In this document: piece by piece, positions 35,031 to 39,756 of the stretch
How the letters are laid out: each line of letters starts with the position of its first letter
How positions within the stretch are numbered: the stretch's first letter is position 1
Origin: Stutzerimonas stutzeri KOS6
GTDB lineage: Bacteria; Pseudomonadota; Gammaproteobacteria; Pseudomonadales; Pseudomonadaceae
Reading direction: 5' to 3'
Assembly (NCBI RefSeq): GCF_000307775.2
Contig: NZ_KK020676.1
Span: forward strand, 1,934,898-1,974,653
Length of the DNA: 39,756 nucleotides
Position numbers and translations under genes: made by a program
Notes under the pieces: generated by a model
The model's database searches: none
What the model was told of the DNA's origin: nothing
What the model saw: the letters and a program-made list of their open reading frames with translations, nothing else

Positions 35031-35052
35031 AGCAACCAGCAAACCACACTAC

Positions 35053-35081
35053 AGCCCGCCATTGAGCGGGCTTTCTCGTTT
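35053..35081 (+). terminator. terminator before the scaffold gene
   Basis: AGCCCGC and GCGGGCT pair around CATTGA and are followed by TTCTCGTTT. It may reduce read-through into, or set the level of, scaffold and capsid transcription. The remaining bases to 35149 hold only the ribosome site AAGGGG. Confidence 0.7.
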
Positions 35082-35149
35082 CTGGCGCTGGCAAAGCTGG
35101 CGTCTTCACCATGCGGCAAGGCCGTTAATCGTCCCAAGGGGATCAACTC

Positions 35150-35887
35150 ATGTTTCAACGCAAATACGTTCTGATGCAGGAAGCTGGCGAAGGCGGAGAG
35201 GGCGGTGGCGGCCAAGGGCCAGAAATCACTCCTGAAGTCCAAGCTCTTATCGATGCTCAGGTAAGCGCGGCTGTCAGCGGCTTGAAGGCCAAAAACACCG
35301 AGCTACTTGGCAAGGTCCGGGAGTCCAGCGAAAACCTGAAGCGGTTCGATGGGATCGACCCTGACGCCGTGAAAAACATCCTGCAGCGCTTTTCGGACGA
35401 TGAAGAGGCCAAGCTGATCGCGTCCGGCAAGATCGATGAGGTCTTGAACAAGCGCACCGAGCGTATGAAGGCAGGTTTCGAAAAGGAGACCGCCAAAGAG
35501 CGCCAAGCTCGCGAAGCAGCAGAGCAGCGCGCTGAAAGATTCACCCGCCGAGTCCTTGAGAACAGCATCCGTGCCGAAGCGAGCGCTGCCGGTATTCACC
35601 AGCACGCAATCGAAGACGCCCTGTTCCGCGCCGGCTCGCTTTTCACCCTGGATGACGAGGGAAACCCCGCCGCAGTGGAAGGCGCGTTCGGCAAGGACGG
35701 CAACCCGCTCACCATGAAAGAGTTTTTCGCCGAAATGAAGGAAAAGGCCCCGCACTGGTGGCCGGCTACTGCAAACGGCGGCGGCGCTCCTACTGGTGGC
35801 GGTCAACCCCCCAAGACAAAGGGCAACTTCGGTGGCAGCCGCGAAGAGCGATTGGCAGCCATCAAGGCCCAAACCGCCAACGCATAA
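35150..35887 (+). CDS. capsid scaffolding protein
   Basis: A 245-residue acidic, helical protein directly before the capsid gene. A Gly-rich N-terminal linker (AGEGGEGGGGQG) is followed by a coiled coil (DAQVSAAVSGLKAKNTELLG; RMKAGFEKETAKERQAREAA). The C-terminal region is Gly/Pro-rich and basic (GGAPTGGGQPPKTKGNFGG), as in scaffolds that bind the capsid through a charged end. AAGGGG lies eight bases before the ATG. No protease motif is seen. Confidence 0.82.
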   Translation: MFQRKYVLMQEAGEGGEGGGGQGPEITPEVQALIDAQVSAAVSGLKAKNTELLGKVRESSENLKRFDGIDPDAVKNILQRFSDDEEAKLIASGKIDEVLNKRTERMKAGFEKETAKERQAREAAEQRAERFTRRVLENSIRAEASAAGIHQHAIEDALFRAGSLFTLDDEGNPAAVEGAFGKDGNPLTMKEFFAEMKEKAPHWWPATANGGGAPTGGGQPPKTKGNFGGSREERLAAIKAQTANA

Positions 35888-35896
35888 GGAGGCCCA

Positions 35897-36880
35897 ATGG
35901 CCCTTTCCGATATGAAGGTATTCAACGAATACCTCAAAAACACCACCATCGAAACCCTGGCACAGGACGTTGAGAAATTCAACGCTGCCTCTGCCGGCGC
36001 TATCCGCCTGACCACTCAGGGCATCGACGGCGACTTCCTGCAAGAATCCTTCTGGGCTGGCCTGCATGGCGCCCAGCGTCGTGTCGATCGCTACGCCGCC
36101 AACGGCGCCCAGTCGGCAACCGCGCTCTCCCAGAAGCAGTACGACGCTGTCAAGGTGGCCGGTGGCTTTGGTCCGATCCTGTGGGAGCCCTCGCAGCTCT
36201 CCTGGATTCAGAAGAGCCCGGAAGAGGCGCTGGAAGTCATCAGCCGCAACCTGTCCGAGGCAATCGTGGCGGATCAGCTGAACACCGTAATCGCCGCCCT
36301 GGTCGCTGCTATCAGCAACCAGGCCGCTGCCGTGAACGATGTTTCCGCAACCGCTGGCGTCACGTACGCAGCCATCAACGCGGCTCACGCCAAGTTCGGC
36401 GACGCCTCCGGCCGTCTGGTTGCGCAGGTAATGAACGGCGTGACCTTCCACGACCTCATCGGGAAGAACCTCACCAACGCGCAGCAGCTGTTCCGTGCTG
36501 GCGACGTGACGATCGTCGATATCCTCGGCAAAGCCGTCATCGTGACCGACTCCCCGGCGCTGTACTCGGCCGCGGTTGCCACCCCAGCCGCTCCGGCCAA
36601 GCAGCGCGTGCTGTCCCTGGCCGATGGCGCTGGCATGGTGATGGACGGTTCCGACCTGATCACCAATATCGAGACCAGCAACGGTAAGGGCCGCATCGAG
36701 ACGACCTTCCAGGCAGACTATTCCTTCGGTCTGGCGTTGCGCGGCTATACCTGGGACACCGCCAACGGTGGCAAGTCTCCGACCGACGCCGAGCTGGCCA
36801 CCGGTTCCAACTGGGATCTGGTCGCCGACTCGATCAAGGCTTCGGCCGGCGTCATCACCATCGGCGACGCTTCCCTGTAA
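35897..36880 (+). CDS. major capsid protein
   Basis: A 327-residue protein with the features of an HK97-fold coat protein: helical N-terminal region (FNEYLKNTTIETLAQDVEKF), long spine helix (EEALEVISRNLSEAIVADQL), and a beta-rich P-domain/A-domain end (VMNGVTFHDLIGKNLTNAQQ; VTIVDILGKAVIVTDSP; FGLALRGYTWDTANGGKSP). AAGGAGG lies six bases before the ATG and a terminator follows, as expected for the most abundant late product. No N-terminal delta domain is attached; a separate scaffold is present instead. Confidence 0.9.
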   Translation: MALSDMKVFNEYLKNTTIETLAQDVEKFNAASAGAIRLTTQGIDGDFLQESFWAGLHGAQRRVDRYAANGAQSATALSQKQYDAVKVAGGFGPILWEPSQLSWIQKSPEEALEVISRNLSEAIVADQLNTVIAALVAAISNQAAAVNDVSATAGVTYAAINAAHAKFGDASGRLVAQVMNGVTFHDLIGKNLTNAQQLFRAGDVTIVDILGKAVIVTDSPALYSAAVATPAAPAKQRVLSLADGAGMVMDGSDLITNIETSNGKGRIETTFQADYSFGLALRGYTWDTANGGKSPTDAELATGSNWDLVADSIKASAGVITIGDASL

Positions 36881-36886
36881 CCGATA

Positions 36887-36914
36887 GGGGCGGGCTCCGG
36901 CTCGCCCCGTTTCT
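36887..36914 (+). terminator. terminator after the capsid gene
   Basis: GGGGCGGGC and GCTCGCCCC form a 9-bp stem (one G-T pair) with a TCCG loop, followed by GTTTCTCT. Probably a partial terminator that keeps downstream connector gene expression lower than capsid expression. Confidence 0.7.
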
Positions 36915-36926
36915 CTGGAGGATGAA

Positions 36927-37199
36927 ATGTCCGAGCAGAAGATTGCATACGTTGAACATCCGGTCACACCGGAACGGAAGGCTGAGCTGCGTGCTCAGGG
37001 CTTCAAGATCATCGACGCTCGATTCAAGCCGGTCGACGTGGAAGGCGAGCCGGAAACAGGTGGCGCCGGCCGCAAGCCTTCCCACGGCCTGCGCATCGAT
37101 GACATCAAGGCGAAGTTGACTGAGAAGGGCATCGCCTTCGAGGACGGCGCAGAGCGCGCTGAACTGGCCAAGCTGCTCGACGAAGCACCTCAGGGATAA
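36927..37199 (+). CDS. HeH/LEM-domain protein of the head region
   Basis: A 90-residue protein. N-terminus: IAYVEHPVTPERKAELRAQG then KIIDARFKP; C-terminus: LRIDDIKAKLTEKGIAFEDG AERAELAKLLD, a helix-extended-loop-helix (HeH/LEM-like) module found in small phage head proteins and in Rho N-terminal-like domains. It lies between capsid and connector genes. It could be a capsid accessory protein; function not shown. Confidence 0.75.
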   Translation: MSEQKIAYVEHPVTPERKAELRAQGFKIIDARFKPVDVEGEPETGGAGRKPSHGLRIDDIKAKLTEKGIAFEDGAERAELAKLLDEAPQG

Positions 37200-37202
37200 G
37201 CC

Positions 37203-37571
37203 ATGACCGAGTACATCACCATCGCGCAGGTCGACGGCCTGCTGGGGTCTGCATGGACCACCGAAGACAAGAAGGCCCGCGCGGTGCTGATGGCTAACAC
37301 CTGGCTGACGGAGCGGCTTTCTGTGACGTTTACGGACGTTCCTGATGCCGTCGTGCAGGCCGGGGCGGAAATCGCTCAGCTTGCCGCGTCTGGCGGGCTG
37401 TATGCGGCCCAGGAGCGTGAGGCGACGAGCACTAGCGTAACCGCAGGCCCTGTGCAGTCGAGCAAGACCTTCAAGGAAGGCAGCAAGGCCCTGTCCGCTG
37501 CCGAGTCATTCGCGCTGGCATTGATCCGCCCATGGGCCGGCTCAAGCCAGATTCGCCTAGTGAGAGGCTGA
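37203..37571 (+). CDS. head-tail adaptor (DnaT-like/gp6-like)
   Basis: A 122-residue helical protein: YITIAQVDGLLGSAWTTEDK, ARAVLMANTWLTERLSV, VVQAGAEIAQLAASGGLYAA, and LSAAESFALALIRPWAG. It resembles the first connector protein that follows the capsid gene and binds under the portal; some members are annotated as DnaT-like single-stranded DNA-binding. The position makes the adaptor role more likely. Confidence 0.75.
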   Translation: MTEYITIAQVDGLLGSAWTTEDKKARAVLMANTWLTERLSVTFTDVPDAVVQAGAEIAQLAASGGLYAAQEREATSTSVTAGPVQSSKTFKEGSKALSAAESFALALIRPWAGSSQIRLVRG

Positions 37572-37572
37572 C

Positions 37573-37959
37573 ATGGCGCTACGCGACGAGATCCTGGCCG
37601 GCGCTGCCGAGGCCCTTGCTGTAGTCGAGGAGATCGGCGAGCTGATCACCCTCACGCTCGTGCAGCCGGGTAGCTATGACCCGGTGACGGGCGAGAACAC
37701 GCCTGGCGCCACGCTGACGCAAACAGTTCGCGCCGTGCTCGACAACTACAGTCCGCAGTCATCCGGCACGCAGTATGCCGACGGCACCATGATCAAGCGC
37801 GACGACAAGAAGTTTTTCTTCGGCGCAGCTGGTCTGGAATGGGCGCCAACGCTTGAGACGACGATTACCGCAGCCGGCCAGGTGTGGCAAATCGTCAGCA
37901 TCGTGACGCTGAATCCGACAGGTGACGTGCTGGCCTACGAGGTCCAGGGGAGGTGCTGA
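37573..37959 (+). CDS. head-closure protein
   Basis: A 128-residue protein: TLTLVQPGSYDPVTGENTPG, DDKKFFFGAAGLEWAPTLET and VWQIVSIVTLNPTGDVLAYE form the beta-barrel type of head-closure (stopper) proteins such as SPP1 gp16/HK97 gp9-like. It stops DNA leakage and provides the tail-docking surface. Its stop overlaps the next start by one base. Confidence 0.78.
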   Translation: MALRDEILAGAAEALAVVEEIGELITLTLVQPGSYDPVTGENTPGATLTQTVRAVLDNYSPQSSGTQYADGTMIKRDDKKFFFGAAGLEWAPTLETTITAAGQVWQIVSIVTLNPTGDVLAYEVQGRC

Positions 37960-38405
37960 TGAGCTTCGCAGACGACATGCGCCGATTCACGGAAAAGACG
38001 ATCACCGCGGGCGACAAGATCACGCGTACTGCCACGCTGGATTTATTTGGCGGCGTGATCAGAGCAACGCCGGTCGACACTGGCAGGGCCAGAGGTGCCT
38101 GGACTACATCAGTCGGCGCGCCGGCAGACTCGCCAGATCGCTCAGACAAGGTAGCGGTCGGCCAGAACGGCGGTGCGGCCATGGCGGAAGTTTACGAAAA
38201 AACACCGGCCGGGGCCGGTCAAGTCACCTTCCTGGCCAACAACATGCCCTACATCCACGACCTTGAGCTTGGCGGTTACAGCGGCCCAACCGAAAAAGTT
38301 ACCGACGGCGGATTTAGCCGGCAGGCGCCCGCGGGGATGGTCAGGATTAACATGGACCGCGTCCAGCCCATGGTTGACGCGGCAATCCGAAAAAACAGGG
38401 TGTGA
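37959..38405 (+). CDS. HK97 gp10-like tail-completion protein
   Basis: A 148-residue protein from ATG 37959 (GGGGAGG upstream). LDLFGGVIRATPVDTGRARG AWTT and later AGQVTFLANNMPYIHDLELG match the gp10 family: the VDTGRARGAW block and the PYIxxLExG block are the family signature. It acts in joining the tail to the head. GTG overlap with the next gene. Confidence 0.9.
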   Translation: MSFADDMRRFTEKTITAGDKITRTATLDLFGGVIRATPVDTGRARGAWTTSVGAPADSPDRSDKVAVGQNGGAAMAEVYEKTPAGAGQVTFLANNMPYIHDLELGGYSGPTEKVTDGGFSRQAPAGMVRINMDRVQPMVDAAIRKNRV

Positions 38406-38407
38406 CG

Positions 38408-38965
38408 ATGAGCGAAGCCAAAATCCACTCTGCGCTGGTCGCGGCATTTATCGCGTCCGAAGTGATGCCGATCGAGCGCACTGCGGTTGAAGGGCGCAGC
38501 TACACCCCAGTGCAGGGGCAGAGCTGGGCGCGGCTAACCGGCCTGCCCACTGGCCGCGCGCCGGCCGGGCTTGGCTCTGCTGCGCTGCAGGAGTGGACCG
38601 GGATCCTGCAGATCGACCTGTACCACCCAAAGGGAAGCGGCCACGCTGCGCTGCTGGCCGGGGCCGATGCGGCCATGGAGTTCTTCCGCTCCGGCCGTCG
38701 CCTTATCCGGCAGGGCCAGAGCGTTCTGATTCGCCGCGCAGAGCGATCGCAGATCCGGCAGGAGGATGTGTGGCAGTCCGTCAGCATCAGCGTGTACTGC
38801 ACCGCTCAAACCACCGCAGAGGCCGACAACGACCCTTGGATCGACCCCAATCAGCCCGACGGCATCGGCTGGCTGATCAGCGACGATGCGGGCAACGCGC
38901 TATCGCTCGGCAGCGATGAACGACTCTACGTAGCCCCTGCAGCCTGGGGCGCAAATCATTGGTAA
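38408..38965 (+). CDS. tail terminator-like protein (DUF4128 type)
   Basis: A 185-residue protein; ATG 38408 is chosen, with GTG 38402 (overlapping the previous stop) as alternative. Residues 1-~140: SALVAAFIASEVMPIERTAV, EWTGILQIDLYHPKGSG and VWQSVSISVYCTAQ fit the DUF4128/gpU-like tail terminators, which cap the tail tube. The last ~45 residues (DPNQPDGIGWLISDDAGNAL and on, ending AAWGANHW) are an extension not typical of small terminators. Confidence 0.75.
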   Translation: MSEAKIHSALVAAFIASEVMPIERTAVEGRSYTPVQGQSWARLTGLPTGRAPAGLGSAALQEWTGILQIDLYHPKGSGHAALLAGADAAMEFFRSGRRLIRQGQSVLIRRAERSQIRQEDVWQSVSISVYCTAQTTAEADNDPWIDPNQPDGIGWLISDDAGNALSLGSDERLYVAPAAWGANHW

Positions 38966-38978
38966 CTAGGAGGCCGTA

Positions 38979-39545
38979 ATGGCGCAGGTCAAATTTTACA
39001 AAGTCGCGACATTGCCGGGCACGCTTGAAGCCGACGCCTTCTATTTCGTCGAAAACGGCACTTACACGGAGAGCTACCTGACAAACTCGGCCGGCGCCGC
39101 GAGATCCATCGGCAACTCCGCGATGATCAACTCGCTGGTCAATGCCGCGCTGGCGAGCTGGTCGGGCAATGCCTCCGCTCTTGAAATCGTCGCCGACATC
39201 GCTGCGCGTGACGCGCTGACCGCAACGCTCGACGTCAACGCGATGATCCTCGTCATTGATGCAAGCGCGGACGCGACTGTCGATAGCGGCTCGGCCCTGT
39301 ACGCCTACGGGGCTTCGACTTCGACCGTGTACAAATTGGCCGAATACGAGTCGATGGACGTGATCATCCAGTGGTCATCGATCCAGGGCGGCCCATCCTC
39401 GACCCCGGCTCAGATCGATAGCGCCGTAAGCCAGGCGCACAGCCACACGAACAAGTCAGTCCTCGACCTGCTGAGCGCCGATTCCGAGGGCCTAACATAC
39501 GGCGGCGTCGGTGTGTCGTCTCGCTGGGCCACGAACAACTGGTGA
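38979..39545 (+). CDS. tail appendage / fibre-like structural protein
   Basis: A 188-residue protein. N-terminal module: VKFYKVATLPGTLEADAFYF VENGTYTESYLTNSAG, related to the start of the next gene. The C-terminal part AQIDSAVSQAHSHTNKSVLD, then SRWATNNW resembles the linker found in phage fibre proteins. AGGAGG lies before the ATG. Such modules attach to virion parts; which one is not clear. It occupies the place where the major tail protein gene is usually found. Confidence 0.65.
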   Translation: MAQVKFYKVATLPGTLEADAFYFVENGTYTESYLTNSAGAARSIGNSAMINSLVNAALASWSGNASALEIVADIAARDALTATLDVNAMILVIDASADATVDSGSALYAYGASTSTVYKLAEYESMDVIIQWSSIQGGPSSTPAQIDSAVSQAHSHTNKSVLDLLSADSEGLTYGGVGVSSRWATNNW

Positions 39546-39549
39546 CCAA

Positions 39550-39756
39550 ATGGCAGTAGTCAAGCACCACAAAGTCGTCGCCTCGTTGCCCGATCCGCTT
39601 GAAGCCGACTCGATCTACTACGTGCGTGCAGGCGATGGGGTCGACGTTTACGTCACGAACGGCTCCGGCATCGTCGTTGCGTACCCGGCGAACTACATCA
39701 CGCAGGTGAAGACGGTCAACGGCGAGTCGCTAATCGGCCCCGGTAATATTGAAGTT
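39550..39756 (+). CDS. second fibre-like protein, cut by window end
   Basis: The first 69 residues of a gene continuing beyond the window. Its start, VKHHKVVASLPDPLEADSIYY VRAGDGVDVYVTNGSG, is clearly related to the preceding gene's N-terminus (shared LEADxxYYV and YxTNxxG), so the two are paralogues or share an attachment module. NGESLIGPGNIEV near the cut end is a motif of phage fibre and baseplate proteins. Confidence 0.68.
   Translation, partial: MAVVKHHKVVASLPDPLEADSIYYVRAGDGVDVYVTNGSGIVVAYPANYITQVKTVNGESLIGPGNIEV

Noticed and set aside
35303..36967. A 554-codon open frame antisense to the scaffold and capsid genes
   Set aside because: Same cause: it mirrors two recognised structural genes and crosses the capsid terminator, with no ribosome site or motif of its own.

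Overview
The window is about 39.8 kb of GC-rich DNA holding most of a temperate, tailed double-stranded DNA phage or prophage: integrase, excisionase-like gene, CI/Cro/CII-type switch, recombination and replication genes, packaging, capsid and head-tail joining genes. The GC-rich third codon positions and the type of Cro, CII, holin-like and DUF4055/MuF head genes point to a gammaproteobacterial host, most likely Pseudomonas or a close relative. That host call is inference from protein character, not from a database search. No rRNA, tRNA, CRISPR array or insertion sequence was seen.

Layout. (1) 47-14677, leftward: one long, tightly overlapping operon of about 37 mostly small genes. In order of transcription it carries short accessory proteins, an annealing recombinase, a Gp157-like protein, a homing-type nuclease, SSB, DNA-binding and zinc proteins, coiled-coil Ead/Lar-like proteins, a DNA methyltransferase, a lambda-type phosphatase, the excisionase-like gene and the integrase. 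Many junctions are ATGA overlaps, which also reveal several membrane or micro-proteins under 60 residues. (2) 14678-15305: leader and control region with promoter PL, two operators, a boxA/boxB-like pair and an inverted-repeat-bounded element that recurs at 12073-12234. (3) 15306-18362: immunity-linked cargo, namely a rightward lipoprotein gene and a leftward repressor operon in which cI is followed by a DUF6978-like and DUF1828/1829-like gene pair. (4) 18363-18472: divergent operator region with PRM and PR. (5) 18473-27097, rightward: cro, cII-like, a replication protein with an embedded HNH nuclease and a candidate origin inside its gene, nin-like genes (DksA-like, YbcO-like, RusA), a metallophosphoesterase and a possible late regulator. 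A zinc-ribbon gene at 19279-19515 runs the other way. (6) 27098-28542: a homing HNH gene and a structured leader with two terminators. (7) 28543-39756: late genes comprising holin-like membrane proteins, terminase, portal, MuF protein, an inserted GIY-YIG endonuclease, scaffold, capsid, connector and tail-completion genes and the first appendage genes. The window stops inside the last one; no endolysin, major tail or tape-measure gene is present.

How it fits together. CI and Cro probably act on one operator type (core TTTAAGCATGCTGAAA) found at both PL and PR, as in lambdoid phages. PL seems to be coupled to transcription antitermination, and the late region to a terminated leader next to a candidate Q-like gene. 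The least explained parts are the gene pair expressed with the repressor, the facing lipoprotein, the HNH-replication protein fusion, the repeated inverted-repeat elements and a coiled-coil protein with a zinc-peptidase motif.
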